A stretch of 64,000 bases of DNA from an uncultured Clostridia bacterium (GCA_948562205.1 CAOYAN010000001.1:68660-132659), one strand, 5' to 3'. Positions 53,839-63,333 are shown, numbered from the stretch's first letter. The notes: generated by a model from the sequence alone, not told the origin. Made by a program: numbers and translations.

Positions 53839-54534
53839 ATGAAATTATTAATTGGTAATGGAATATATCAAAATCTTGTATTTTTTGTTCTTTGTGCACT
53901 TGCTGTAACTTGGATATCTACACAAGGATTTAAAGTACTACTAAAATTATACATTGGAGAAAAATTTAAACCACAAATGATATTTGCAGATGGTGACTTT
54001 CCATCTACACATACCGCTATAGTAATAAGTAGTTTATGCTTAGTATTTTTTCTTACTATTTTTAGTAAAGATAAAGAGCTTTCAATCTGGCGAGCATATT
54101 CTGATGTAAAATCAATACTTATTATGACTACTTTTGCATGTATAGCAATGAGAGATGCAATTGGTCAAAGACATAGACAAGATAATACGAACAAAAATTT
54201 AAAGAACTTAAAAGACTTAATAGCAAAATCAAATTCAGGTAATTTTCAAACAATTGAAATTTATGAAAAGAAAAATGCTGTAACAGATATTATTACACAG
54301 ACTTTTGAATCAATTGATAGTGAAGCTCTAAAGAGAGTTGGGCACTTAAAACATGAACTAGTTGGAGGAATTCTTAGTGGTTTTTTAGGTGCAATGTATT
54401 CAATTTGTATATTTTTTGGATATTACAGCTATATTCCCTACCTTATAATAATCTCACTTTTATATTTCTTTGGTATGGGAACATTTCTAAAATTAAAAAT
54501 AATATTTGATAAATTATCTAAAGATTTTAAATAA
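53839..54534 (+). CDS. Divergent PAP2-family membrane protein (YuiD/DUF212)
   Basis: 231 residues with four to five membrane segments. Signatures FADGDFPSTHTA and RDAIGQRHRQ correspond to DUF212 conserved residues. Acid-phosphatase-like function on a lipid phosphate is assumed for the family. The middle has a long charged insertion (TNKNLKNLKDLIAKSN...). SD GGAGG. Confidence 0.85.
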   Translation: MKLLIGNGIYQNLVFFVLCALAVTWISTQGFKVLLKLYIGEKFKPQMIFADGDFPSTHTAIVISSLCLVFFLTIFSKDKELSIWRAYSDVKSILIMTTFACIAMRDAIGQRHRQDNTNKNLKNLKDLIAKSNSGNFQTIEIYEKKNAVTDIITQTFESIDSEALKRVGHLKHELVGGILSGFLGAMYSICIFFGYYSYIPYLIIISLLYFFGMGTFLKLKIIFDKLSKDFK

Positions 54535-54538
54535 CACG

Positions 54539-54574
54539 CTAAAACGCCTATCTTTTTACAGATAGACGTTTTAG
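54539..54574 (+). terminator. Terminator after the YuiD-like gene
   Basis: CTAAAACG...CGTTTTAG with an inner CTATCT/AGATAG stem and a 6-base loop. Confidence 0.8.
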
Positions 54575-54582
54575 TATTTGTG

Positions 54583-54825
54583 CTAAGTTTTAGGTTTGTC
54601 AATATATCCCGATCCAAAGCACTTGTCACACGTACACTCATAGGAAATACCATACCCTACTTTAATAGTTTGTGTTGTTTTTCCGAGACACTCAGGACAA
54701 AGTATTTTGCCTTCTGGAATTTCAAAACCACATTTACCTCTACATACAGGGCAAACATTTCCCATTCCAACACCAACAGTTATAAGGTATCCTCTTCCGC
54801 CACACTTTTTGCATTTTACAAACAT
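54583..54825 (-). CDS. DnaJ-type zinc-finger protein (no J domain)
   Basis: 80 residues with four Cys pairs resembling the CxxCxGxG repeats of DnaJ: C5KKCGGRG, C25PVCRG, C43PECLG, C66-DKC69FGSGY. There is no J domain or other part. Such small proteins bind zinc and may act as chaperone/RNA-associated factors. Good AGGAGG SD and a consensus promoter; the leader has a short ATCCAA/TTGGAT hairpin. Monocistronic. Confidence 0.75.
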   Translation of the reverse strand: MFVKCKKCGGRGYLITVGVGMGNVCPVCRGKCGFEIPEGKILCPECLGKTTQTIKVGYGISYECTCDKCFGSGYIDKPKT

Positions 54826-54896
54826 ATTTTCCTCCTATTCCCCACTTGGAGTAAACATATCCAAAATCTTGGATAACAAAAAGCGACTATAAACAA

Positions 54897-54925
54897 ATTA
54901 TAACACAAAATTATGTAAATTTCAA
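54897..54925 (-). promoter_or_regulatory. Promoter of the DnaJ-type zinc-finger gene
   Basis: TTGAAA (54925-54920)-N17-TATAAT (54902-54897) on the minus strand. Confidence 0.7.
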
Positions 54926-54944
54926 ATTAAATTCAATAGAAAAA

Positions 54945-54977
54945 CACTAAATACTAGATTATATCTAACATTTAGTG
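54945..54977 (-). terminator. Terminator after obgE
   Basis: CACTAAAT...ATTTAGTG with an inner TAGAT/ATCTA stem, followed by TTTTTC on the minus strand. Confidence 0.85.
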
Positions 54978-54984
54978 CCACATT

Positions 54985-56259
54985 TTATTCACTATATTCC
55001 ATTTGATATCCTAAAACATCAATTACATCTCCTGATTTAAGTCCCATATCTTTTAGTTTATCCATAACTCCCATTTTATTTAATATTCTTTGCATATATT
55101 GTCTAGACTCTATATCAAATATATTAACTTTACTCATAAGTCTTTCAATAGGAGCACCTGTAACTGTATAGTAATCTTCAGATACTTTTTCAACATAAAA
55201 GTTTTGATCAAGTTCTTCTTCTATATCATACATCTCATCTATTGTAACTATATCTTCCTTAGGGATTTTTATAAGTTCTTCTGCTAAATATTCAACTAAT
55301 TCATCCAGTCCCTCTTTTGTAGCAGCAGATACTTTAAATAATTTTAACCCTTTATTTTTACAAACTTCTTCTAAATCTTCTAGCAAACTCTTATCAGCTA
55401 AAGAATCCATTTTATTTGCTACTACTATTTGCTTTTTAGCAAATAATTTCTCACTATATTTTTTTAACTCATTATTGATATTATAAAAATCATCTACTGG
55501 ATTTCTACCCTCAGATCCAGTTATATCAATAACATGTAGAAGTAATCTTGTTCTTTCAATATGTTTTAGGAATGTAAGACCAAGACCAATACCTTCACTT
55601 GCACCCTCAATAATACCTGGAATGTCAGCCATTACAAATGGATCACCATGTTTTGGTTTTACTACTCCTAAAGCAGGTTCTAAAGTAGTAAAGTGATAAT
55701 TTGCAATTTTAGGCTTTGCAGAGGATACAGTTGATATAATAGTAGATTTACCAACGTTTGGAAATCCTAAAAGTCCTACATCTGCAAGCATTTTTAACTC
55801 AAGCTCAAGATTTTTTTCAGCACCTTTAGAGCCTTGTTCTGCAAAATTTGGTACTTGTCTAGTAGGAGTAGCAAAACGAGAGTTACCTCTACCACCCCTT
55901 CCACCTTTAGCAATCAAAAAAGTTTGATTATCTTCTGATAAATCAGCAACTACAACTTCTTTATCAATATCCCTTACAATAGTTCCTTTTGGAACAGATA
56001 TATATAAATCTTGTCCAGATTTACCAGTACGACGAGCACCTTCACCCTTTTTTCCATCTTCTGCTTTAAATTTCTTTTTATACTTAAAATCTAGTAATGT
56101 ACTTGTATTGCCATCGACTTTTAAATATACATTACCACCACGGCCACCATCTCCACCATCTGGTCCACCATTTGCAACATATTTTTCTCTTCTAAAGCTC
56201 ATAGCACCATTACCGCCATCACCAGCTTTTACAGATATTTTAACATAATCTATTACCAT
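54985..56259 (-). CDS. obgE: GTPase Obg/CgtA
   Basis: 424 residues. An N-terminal glycine-rich Obg fold (about 1-158, NGGPDGGDGGRGGNV), the G domain with G1 GFPNVGKST at 165-173, the DIPG G3 and NKMD G4, and a C-terminal OCT domain (about 345-424). A ribosome-assembly and stringent-response GTPase. 18 bases downstream of trpS, with a terminator after it. Confidence 0.97.
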   Translation of the reverse strand: MVIDYVKISVKAGDGGNGAMSFRREKYVANGGPDGGDGGRGGNVYLKVDGNTSTLLDFKYKKKFKAEDGKKGEGARRTGKSGQDLYISVPKGTIVRDIDKEVVVADLSEDNQTFLIAKGGRGGRGNSRFATPTRQVPNFAEQGSKGAEKNLELELKMLADVGLLGFPNVGKSTIISTVSSAKPKIANYHFTTLEPALGVVKPKHGDPFVMADIPGIIEGASEGIGLGLTFLKHIERTRLLLHVIDITGSEGRNPVDDFYNINNELKKYSEKLFAKKQIVVANKMDSLADKSLLEDLEEVCKNKGLKLFKVSAATKEGLDELVEYLAEELIKIPKEDIVTIDEMYDIEEELDQNFYVEKVSEDYYTVTGAPIERLMSKVNIFDIESRQYMQRILNKMGVMDKLKDMGLKSGDVIDVLGYQMEYSE

Positions 56260-56277
56260 TTCTATCTCCTATTCTAC

Positions 56278-57291
56278 TTACTCAAAATAATCTATCATCA
56301 TTGCTTTTTTTACTTTTTTCATAGTAGTCTCAGCTTCACATTTAACTACTTTTGTACCATTTTTTAATATTTCATCTACTATAGAAATATTATTTTCATA
56401 ATATCTTCTACGCTCTTTTATAGGTTTTAGATAATTTATCATATTAGTTGCAAGCTCTCTTTTGCAATTAATACAACCTCTCTTTCCCTCTTTGCACTCA
56501 TTACATATAGTATCAAGATTTTCTGTGCTTACAAGTTTATGATAATAATATACCATACAAACATCAGGATTTGCCTTATCATCTTTTCTAATTTTATTCT
56601 TATCTGTAATAGCTCCCATAACTTTTTTAGTTATTGTTTCATCATCATCAACTAAAAATATAGCATTTCCTAAACTCTTACCCATTTTTTCATTTCCATC
56701 TAATCCCTTTACTCTTGGAATTTTAGATAAAAAATGTTCTGGCTCTTTTAAAGTTTCACCATATATAGAGTTAAATTTACGAACTATTTCCCTTGTTTGC
56801 TCAATAAGTGGTAATTGATCGTCTCCAACTGGAATTAGGGTACCACCAAGTGCTGTAATATCTGCTGCTTGACTTACTGGATAACCTAAAAAACCATAAG
56901 TTAAACTTTCACCATTATTTCCAAAAAGTTCTTTTTTTTGACTTATTTCAGTTTTTATAGTTGGATTTCTCTGTAATCTTGCTACAGTTACTAAGTTTGA
57001 ATAATAAACTGTAAGTTCAGCAATTTCGGGTATACCTGATTGTACAAATAATGTTGCCTTTTTAGGATCTATACCACAAGCAAGTAAATCTAGTGCTAAT
57101 TCTCTAACATTTTTTCTTACCTTTTCTGGATTATTAAAATTATCAGTTAGAGCTTGAACATCTGCAATCTCTATAAATGTATTATATTCATTTTGTAATT
57201 TTATCCAATTACCTACAGCTCCAAAATAGTGTCCTAAATGTAAATTACCAGTAGGTCTAATACCTGTAAGTATTGTATTTTTATCTGCCAT
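56278..57291 (-). CDS. trpS: Tryptophan--tRNA ligase
   Basis: 337 residues. The HIGH-type motif HLGH (18-21) in PTGNLHLGHYFG and KMSKS-type KMGKSLGN. It contains an extra Cys-rich stretch (CNECKEGKRGCINCKREL), probably a zinc site. No T-box leader was recognised; the upstream region has a TGTATAAT -10-like site. It forms a transcript with obgE. Confidence 0.95.
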   Translation of the reverse strand: MADKNTILTGIRPTGNLHLGHYFGAVGNWIKLQNEYNTFIEIADVQALTDNFNNPEKVRKNVRELALDLLACGIDPKKATLFVQSGIPEIAELTVYYSNLVTVARLQRNPTIKTEISQKKELFGNNGESLTYGFLGYPVSQAADITALGGTLIPVGDDQLPLIEQTREIVRKFNSIYGETLKEPEHFLSKIPRVKGLDGNEKMGKSLGNAIFLVDDDETITKKVMGAITDKNKIRKDDKANPDVCMVYYYHKLVSTENLDTICNECKEGKRGCINCKRELATNMINYLKPIKERRRYYENNISIVDEILKNGTKVVKCEAETTMKKVKKAMMIDYFE

Positions 57292-57444
57292 GTTATCATC
57301 CTTTCTTTTTTTATATTATACAACATTTATATGTTTAAATCTATATTATTTTCTTTTTTATTAATATATTCTAGTAATTTCAAGAAAATACATTTGCATA
57401 TTTTATCATTTATTCATATATTAAATCATTTTATGTAGAAAAAA

Positions 57445-57466
57445 CAGATAATCAAAAGATTATCTG
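57445..57466 (-). terminator. Terminator of rplU-rpmA
   Basis: CAGATAATC-TTTT-GATTATCTG followed by TTTTTT on the minus strand, 14 bases after the rpmA stop. Confidence 0.9.
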
Positions 57467-57479
57467 CTACATTTATAAA

Positions 57480-57743
57480 CTATTCTTCTACTACAGGGTA
57501 TACACTAACTTTTTTGTCACTTCTACCTTTTCTTTCGAATTTTACTACACCATCAACTAAAGAATATAATGTATCATCTTTACCAATTCCTACATTAGTT
57601 CCTGGATGTATTTTAGTTCCTCTTTGTCTATATAATATATTTCCTGCTAGAACAAATTGTCCATCTGCTCTTTTAGCTCCTAATCTTTTTGATTCACTAT
57701 CTCTACCATTTTTAGTAGAACCCATACCTTTTTTATGTGCCAC
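57480..57743 (-). CDS. rpmA: 50S ribosomal protein L27
   Basis: 87 residues. It begins [20 protein letters not shown], with the peptidyl-transferase-reaching N-terminal tail already exposed. Most Firmicutes L27 carry a nine-residue N-terminal extension removed by the Prp protease; it is absent. No prp gene lies between rplU and rpmA (44-base gap). Otherwise a typical L27. Confidence 0.97.
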   Translation of the reverse strand: MAHKKGMGSTKNGRDSESKRLGAKRADGQFVLAGNILYRQRGTKIHPGTNVGIGKDDTLYSLVDGVVKFERKGRSDKKVSVYPVVEE

Positions 57744-57787
57744 TTAAATTCACTCCTTTATAATCAATTTTTAAGTCTTACGTTTAA

Positions 57788-58144
57788 TTATGCCTCTTCT
57801 TCAACTTTTTCAGCTTTTTTAGCTCTTGTTGTAGTTGTTATTTTATCAATTTGAATTTTTGTATATGGTTGTCTATGTCCTCTCATTTTTCTCTCGTTTT
57901 TCTTAGCTTTGTATTTGTATACAAGGATTTTTTTAGATTTTCCATGACCTACAACTGTAGCTTTAACTTTAGCACCTTTAACAGTATCTTCACCAATCAT
58001 AATTTTGTTTTCATTAGATACAAATAAAACTTTGTCAAAAGTAACTGTTTTACCTTCTTCAACTTCTTCTAATCTGTCAACAAAAACAATATCTCCTTCT
58101 TGAACTTTGTACTGTTTTCCACTAATTTCAACTATTGCGTACAT
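57788..58144 (-). CDS. rplU: 50S ribosomal protein L21
   Basis: 118 residues. Opens [18 protein letters not shown] with KRRG-type [13 protein letters not shown] near the end. An acidic tail ([11 protein letters not shown]) extends beyond the usual ~103 residues. First gene of the rplU-rpmA transcript, with a structured leader and strong promoter. Confidence 0.97.
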   Translation of the reverse strand: MYAIVEISGKQYKVQEGDIVFVDRLEEVEEGKTVTFDKVLFVSNENKIMIGEDTVKGAKVKATVVGHGKSKKILVYKYKAKKNERKMRGHRQPYTKIQIDKITTTTRAKKAEKVEEEA

Positions 58145-58226
58145 TTTAATTCCTCCTTATTCTAACTTTCTCTCGCCAATTAAGGTAGTGTTATACACAT
58201 TTTAAACCCGTTCTGTGCGGAATACG
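58145..58226 (-). promoter_or_regulatory. Leader of rplU (L21-leader-like)
   Basis: An ~80-nt leader between promoter and rplU contains GC-rich blocks unusual here (CCGCACAGAACGGGTTT, GGCGAGAGA). This fits the conserved L21 leader known upstream of rplU in Firmicutes, an autoregulatory element. Structure was not folded; assignment rests on position and base composition. Confidence 0.45.
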
Positions 58227-58232
58227 TAGATA

Positions 58233-58261
58233 ATTTTACCACAAATATAGGCATTTGTCAA
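58233..58261 (-). promoter_or_regulatory. Promoter of rplU-rpmA
   Basis: TTGACA (58261-58256)-N17-TAAAAT (58238-58233) on the minus strand. Confidence 0.85.
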
Positions 58262-58420
58262 TGATTTTTAAATATTTTATAGCAATCATCCTAAAGTTAT
58301 TTCAAAAATATTGATTAAAACTATAATATAGCTTATAATAAAAGTACAGTAAGTATTTATTTTATATAAACTTACAAAAGGTTAATAAGTAATAACATTA
58401 TAGTGTCAAGATACTGTAAA

Positions 58421-58442
58421 GAAGATAGCTGGAACTATCTTC
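58421..58442 (-). terminator. Terminator after pth
   Basis: GAAGATAG-TTCCAG-CTATCTTC followed by TTTAC on the minus strand, 11 bases after the pth stop. The 58262-58420 stretch holds no other feature I can see. Confidence 0.75.
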
Positions 58443-58452
58443 CATTTAGTTT

Positions 58453-58986
58453 TTATGAATTTATAAAAGTATTAAACTTTTCTTCTGCTTTTATAAATAT
58501 ATCATTTTTAAGTTCATCTAATTCTTTTTTAGTAAATTTCTGTAAGACAAAATCTACTAAATCCTGTTTTTCATGTTTTATTCCACCAATTCCAATCTTA
58601 AGTCTTGGAAAATCTTTTGCATTTAGCATTTGAACTATATTTTTCATGCCATTATGTGTTCCACCACTACCATTTAATTTATATCTAGTTTCACCAAATG
58701 GTATATCTATATCGTCAAATACAACAAGTATATCTTTATTTTCCACTTTATACCATTTCTTTAATTTTTGTACTGCATTTCCACTTAAATTCATATATGT
58801 AAGTGGCTTTGCAAAAACTATTTTTTCACCATTTATGTTTGTTTCTCCTACCAAACTATCTAGTGTCTTTTTTTTAATTTCAAAACTATATTTTTCACTT
58901 AAATAATCTAAAAAAAGCCAACCCATATTATGTCTTGTATTACTATATTTATCCCCTGGATTTCCAAGTCCTACTACTATTTTCAT
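58453..58986 (-). CDS. pth: Peptidyl-tRNA hydrolase
   Basis: 177 residues. N-terminal VGLGNPGDKYSNTRHNMGW with catalytic H19. Also KPLTYMNLSG, VVFDDIDIPFG (D92) and NGSGGTHNGMKNI. It frees tRNAs from prematurely released peptides. The SD AAAAAAGGAG is 12 bases from the ATG. Confidence 0.95.
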   Translation of the reverse strand: MKIVVGLGNPGDKYSNTRHNMGWLFLDYLSEKYSFEIKKKTLDSLVGETNINGEKIVFAKPLTYMNLSGNAVQKLKKWYKVENKDILVVFDDIDIPFGETRYKLNGSGGTHNGMKNIVQMLNAKDFPRLKIGIGGIKHEKQDLVDFVLQKFTKKELDELKNDIFIKAEEKFNTFINS

Positions 58987-59218
58987 TTTATTATTTATCT
59001 CCTTTTTTATGTATTTTGTTAATATATAATTTTTTATTGCATATTTATAAGTAGTTTTAGCAAAAATACTTGAATTTTTACTAATTTTATAGTATCATTA
59101 TATATGAATTTATTTAATATGTCAATCTTAAGTATTATACATATTATTTTTGACATAATGTTTTATTTATCTTTGAAAGTAAAACATAAAATACATAATT
59201 ACTGAAAGTGGTGATATT

Positions 59219-61720
59219 TTGATAGATAAAGTCTTTAAAAGTTTAAATATAAAAATAAAACCTGAGAAAATATTAACATATATTTTTTATGGATTAAGTA
59301 TTGCAGTAGCTTTCTACTCTATAACAAAAATGCTTAGTTTTTGGGTAGGAAATATTAGGATAGATAATAATATATCTCCTTATTTATATGCAATATTACT
59401 TACATTTCCGCCTCTTGGTTTTTCATTTTTTGTAAACTCTGGTATTCCAAAAAATGATATGCAAAAAGTTCATATGTTTATAGTAACATGTTCTCTACTT
59501 GCTGTAACCTTAGGTACAATGTCTTGTACATGGATAAATAATATTGTATGGTATTTTCTTGAAAGAATTCCAGGATATAGCGAAGTATTAAAATGGTTTC
59601 CTGAATTATTTGCACCTGCTGTAACAACTATATGTTCTGTAATTCCATTTGTTGCAGTCTTTAAAATAATAGATTATTTTTTACTAATATTTAGAGATGA
59701 AGACCTACCTAAAGGTATTGCAGGGTATGTTGGTCTTACTACAAAAGGATTAGAGAAAAAAGAATCTGGAGCATTTAGTTGTGAAACAGTTATCTGTACT
59801 GCAAAAGGTACATCAGTTCCAGTTGTTGTTCCAGAGAAAAAACGTTATGAAGCAACACTTGTACAAGGTGCTACTGGTACAGGTAAAACTGCTACAGTAT
59901 TACTTCCAATGAGTGCACTAGATTTAGAGAAGAAATATTTCTTTAGAGAATATTCTAAAAAAATTGGTTATTCATTATTAAAAAGAGGAATTGCATATAT
60001 GAATGGACCTTTTAATAACGAATATGTAAATAGAAACTTTACACTAAACTATATTAAGCCAAAACGTGGTATGGAAGATCAATTTATGGATGAAGTAAAG
60101 CCTTTAATACAATATGTTGATAACTCAACAGGACAAATTACATACAGAAATATTGGTATTACAGTGGTTGAAAATGATGGTAAGTTTATCTCAGATTTTA
60201 TAGGAGTTGCTAAAAACTTTGATATTGATGTATTATCAATTGATCCAGCAAGTCCTGAAACAACACTTAGTATAAATCCATTTGCTATACCAGATCCTGC
60301 AAAAGTTGCATCAATAGTATCAGATGTTTTAAATGCTATGTATGAAAGTACTGGTGGTGGTAAAGCTGGAGATCCATTCTTTACACAAGTTACAATTGAT
60401 GCTTTCCAAAACTTATCAATTCTTTTAAAAGAGATGTATCCTATTCTTCATAATGGAGAAATAGCAAGTCTAGAAGACATGCTAGAACTGTTATATAATT
60501 TTGATGCAGTTGAAGAAATGACAGAGGAAATGAAAAAAGTTCCTGAATTAGAACAAAAATACAAACTATTAATAAAATATTTTGAAAAGAATTTCTACAA
60601 ACCAGCACTAAATATAAATGGATTTGAAATTCCTGGTACACGTGGTAGTGGTAGAAAAGATACTGAAAAATTCTTATATGGTGCTATAACACAATTAAAT
60701 AACTTAGTAAGACATCCAGGCCTTAAGGCTGCACTTTGTGGTAAGAAAAACCTAATAGATTTTGATAAAGCATTTGCCGATGGTAGCGTTATAACTGCTT
60801 GTTCAAGAAAAGGTGAACTAGGTATCTTACAAGCAAAAGCTTTTGGTATGTTCTTTATATTACAATTTCAAGATGCAGTACTAAGACGTAAAGGTATTGA
60901 AGATTCAAGAACTCCACACTTCTTATACATAGATGAGTTCCCTGAGTATATTACTAAAGATATGGAAGTAATGTTTACATTATTTAGAAAATATAGATGT
61001 GGTGTTACTGTTGCAATACAAAACTTATCACAACTTGAAAAAAGTGGGCAAGCATATTATAGGCAAACAGTACTTGCAAATACTAAAACACAAATTATAT
61101 TTGGTGATACTGTTCCAGAAGATAGTGCTTACTGGGAAAAAGCATTTGGTAAAGAAAAAGTACCAGACTTTACAAGTAAATATAACTTGTCAACTGGTGA
61201 ACTAGTTAAAACTAAAGTATTGGAAACTAAAAAGAAAGAAAGAGCTGAATGGTTTAAAATTGCAGACCAAGGTTTTGGTGCTGTATATTACAAGACCAAA
61301 AATGCAACTGGTAAAACAATATATGGTCAAGGTAAAACATCATTCTTAGATGCAAAATATAAAGAGAAATCAAGAACACTTATGTTTAACTTTGAAAAAT
61401 ATATGATGACTAAACCAGACAGTCCAACTATAACAATTAATGATAGCGATACTTCATCTAACCCTGATACATTATTTGGAACTAATACAACATCTAGATT
61501 AAATGATGAATTAAGAAAAATAGAAAGCGATCCAATTGTACCTATCAAAAATGATGAAACAATATTTGCAAACTCAAGTACAACAGGTGTTGCTCCAAAA
61601 ATAGATGATGATATTGAAATTATATTTGACAACTTAGAGCCAACATTAGATAATTCTTCAAGAGATGGTGGAGCTATTACAGAAACATATGAATCACCAA
61701 CAATAAAACATAATAAATAA
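59219..61720 (+). CDS. VirD4/TraG-type T4SS coupling ATPase
   Basis: 833 residues. Four membrane segments (about 20-38, 52-73, 85-113, 130-156) precede a FtsK/TraG-type ATPase. Walker A GATGTGKT is at 217-224 and Walker B FLYIDEFPEY with D572-E573. A Ser/Thr/Asp-rich tail of ~130 residues may bind substrates. It would dock DNA or proteins on the T4SS encoded 27 kb away. The start is TTG (SD GAAAGTGGTGAT); the next in-frame ATG falls inside the first membrane region. It is a solitary plus-strand gene between pth and a small membrane protein. Confidence 0.9.
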   Translation: MIDKVFKSLNIKIKPEKILTYIFYGLSIAVAFYSITKMLSFWVGNIRIDNNISPYLYAILLTFPPLGFSFFVNSGIPKNDMQKVHMFIVTCSLLAVTLGTMSCTWINNIVWYFLERIPGYSEVLKWFPELFAPAVTTICSVIPFVAVFKIIDYFLLIFRDEDLPKGIAGYVGLTTKGLEKKESGAFSCETVICTAKGTSVPVVVPEKKRYEATLVQGATGTGKTATVLLPMSALDLEKKYFFREYSKKIGYSLLKRGIAYMNGPFNNEYVNRNFTLNYIKPKRGMEDQFMDEVKPLIQYVDNSTGQITYRNIGITVVENDGKFISDFIGVAKNFDIDVLSIDPASPETTLSINPFAIPDPAKVASIVSDVLNAMYESTGGGKAGDPFFTQVTIDAFQNLSILLKEMYPILHNGEIASLEDMLELLYNFDAVEEMTEEMKKVPELEQKYKLLIKYFEKNFYKPALNINGFEIPGTRGSGRKDTEKFLYGAITQLNNLVRHPGLKAALCGKKNLIDFDKAFADGSVITACSRKGELGILQAKAFGMFFILQFQDAVLRRKGIEDSRTPHFLYIDEFPEYITKDMEVMFTLFRKYRCGVTVAIQNLSQLEKSGQAYYRQTVLANTKTQIIFGDTVPEDSAYWEKAFGKEKVPDFTSKYNLSTGELVKTKVLETKKKERAEWFKIADQGFGAVYYKTKNATGKTIYGQGKTSFLDAKYKEKSRTLMFNFEKYMMTKPDSPTITINDSDTSSNPDTLFGTNTTSRLNDELRKIESDPIVPIKNDETIFANSSTTGVAPKIDDDIEIIFDNLEPTLDNSSRDGGAITETYESPTIKHNK

Positions 61721-61723
61721 TAT

Positions 61724-61760
61724 AAAAATGAAGTGAATAAAAATGTTCACTTCATTTTTT
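61724..61760. terminator. Bidirectional terminator
   Basis: AAAAATGAAGTGAA/TTCACTTCATTTTT with an 8-base loop and a T6 tract, between convergent genes. Confidence 0.9.
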
Positions 61761-61989
61761 AACTAAATAAAACTCCAAAAACAAACAATATCCCTGGTAT
61801 CAAACCAATTATTCCTAAAGTTATAAGTACTATTGGAATAGCTACCTTATTACCTATCTTTTCTTTTTTCTTTTTTAATAGAAATATAATTGAGAGTACA
61901 ATCCCTGATATAAATAATCCTAAACTTATACACTCAATTACTAAAAATACACTTAAAATAAATATTATAAACAAAGATGCAAAAGCCAT
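61759..61989 (-). CDS. Small two/three-helix membrane protein
   Basis: 76 residues: a long hydrophobic N-terminal half (about 3-38), KKKKEKIGNK, then another helix (about 47-74). SD AGGAAGTGAG. Its stop overlaps the shared terminator. Family not recognised. Confidence 0.6.
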   Translation of the reverse strand: MAFASLFIIFILSVFLVIECISLGLFISGIVLSIIFLLKKKKEKIGNKVAIPIVLITLGIIGLIPGILFVFGVLFS

Positions 61990-62056
61990 ATTCTCACTTC
62001 CTAATATTATTATACATTAATATTACTAAAATTTCAAGAAAATGACACTATCAAAA

Positions 62057-62407
62057 TTATAAACTATATTTTTCTTTTACTTCACTTGGAAGCTCTTCAT
62101 ACTTAACCTCTTCCCAACTAGTAACACCTCTAGTCATCATAACACCCAATTTTATGAATGCTCCTTCTTTAAGTTCTCTAGTAGTTTTAAATTTTATTTC
62201 TTTTTGTTTTCCATTTTGATTATAGCAATCAAGTGTATATTCATACTTCATACCGTTTTTTTCAGCAATTTCTATTATTTTACTATTATCTATTTTAGAA
62301 TAATAATCTGAAGATTCATAAAACATAAAATACCAAGCTCCACCTACAATACCTATTGCAATTAATACAAAAATAATTAATAATATTTTCTCTCCTATAT
62401 TTTCCAT
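62057..62407 (-). CDS. YxeA-family secreted/anchored protein (DUF1093)
   Basis: 116 residues. A membrane segment (about 7-26) and an outside domain with the YxeA signature: DYYSKIDNSKI, KYEYTLDCYNQNGKQKEI, GAFIKLGVMM, RGVTSWEEVKYEELP. Function unknown; family members are envelope proteins. The start was moved 12 codons to the ATG with GGAGTGAG upstream. Confidence 0.85.
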   Translation of the reverse strand: MENIGEKILLIIFVLIAIGIVGGAWYFMFYESSDYYSKIDNSKIIEIAEKNGMKYEYTLDCYNQNGKQKEIKFKTTRELKEGAFIKLGVMMTRGVTSWEEVKYEELPSEVKEKYSL

Positions 62408-62505
62408 TTTCTCACTCCTAACTATATTAGTTATATTGTACATTATAATACAAATTTTAAAAATCGATTTTCCTTACATAATCCTTACATTTTTGCAAGA
62501 AAAAA

Positions 62506-62525
62506 GACTAGTTAAACAACTAATC
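62506..62525 (-). terminator. Terminator after the RibD-C-like gene
   Basis: GATTAGTT/AACTAGTC (one G-U pair) with a 4-base loop and TTTTTT on the minus strand. Confidence 0.85.
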
Positions 62526-62537
62526 CCAAATTTTATA

Positions 62538-63230
62538 TTATTTTATAACTTTATATTTTAATTGAATATATGAATTCTTTAATTTATTACACTCAATTAA
62601 TTCTAAAGCTCTCAATTTATTTATATCCTCTGCTTTTTCAATAGAGTCCCCATCTATTAAAGTAGATGTATCTTTTCCACCTACTAAAAGTGGTGCTATA
62701 ACAATATTTACATAATCTATTAAATTTTCTCTCAAAAAAAGTCCATTTAGAGTTCCACCAGACTGAATTGTTATTCTTTTAGCATCATACTTTTCTTTCA
62801 TATCAATTAATAGTCTATTTAAGTCTAAATTATCATAATATATTATATCTAAATTATTATACTTTTCTTGTAATGAAAATGCTATATGATCTTTATTTGT
62901 TGTTACAAGAATTAGTCTTTCAACCCAATTGCATAAATAATCAATACCATTCTCATTTAAATGTGGTTTATTATCTATTATTATGAATCTTACATCTACT
63001 TTTTTATGATATTCTTTTTTATCATTAACTCCAATTTTTGCCATTACTCTTCCTGTATTTAATGAATAATAATCTGTTGTAGCTTCAATTTCATAATATT
63101 GATGTAATCCCTCTTTTACTCCATCAATTTTGCACCAATCACTATCAGCATCTAATTTATCACTACTTCCACTACTAATCTTTCCATCTAAAGACTCAAG
63201 CATAAATAATGTTGTTATTGATCTATTCAT
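62538..63230 (-). CDS. RibD C-terminal-domain (dihydrofolate-reductase-fold) protein
   Basis: 230 residues. A DHFR-like reductase domain: MLESLDGKISSG, TGRVMAKIGV, ITIQSGGTLNGLFLRENLID, VNIVIAPLLVGGKD. These match stand-alone RibD-C proteins that reduce pyrimidine-like or related carbonyl substrates with NADPH. No deaminase domain and no riboflavin neighbours, so the substrate is uncertain. Confidence 0.85.
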   Translation of the reverse strand: MNRSITTLFMLESLDGKISSGSSDKLDADSDWCKIDGVKEGLHQYYEIEATTDYYSLNTGRVMAKIGVNDKKEYHKKVDVRFIIIDNKPHLNENGIDYLCNWVERLILVTTNKDHIAFSLQEKYNNLDIIYYDNLDLNRLLIDMKEKYDAKRITIQSGGTLNGLFLRENLIDYVNIVIAPLLVGGKDTSTLIDGDSIEKAEDINKLRALELIECNKLKNSYIQLKYKVIK

Positions 63231-63298
63231 ATTATCACTCCAATCATATATATATTATATATTATATTTATAATTTTAGCAACAAGAATAGAAAAAAA

Positions 63299-63333
63299 TG
63301 GCGCCGGAGTGAAATTTCTCACCCCAGCGTCAT
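63299..63333 (-). terminator. Terminator of the Cys-repeat surface protein
   Basis: A GC-rich stem GACGC..GGGGTGA/TTTCACTCC..GCGCC followed by TTTTTTTC on the minus strand. Confidence 0.9.

Noticed and set aside
57292..57444. T-box leader before trpS
   Set aside because: No T-box sequence (TGGGTGGNACCGCG) or specifier/antiterminator structure could be seen in the short AT-rich upstream region.
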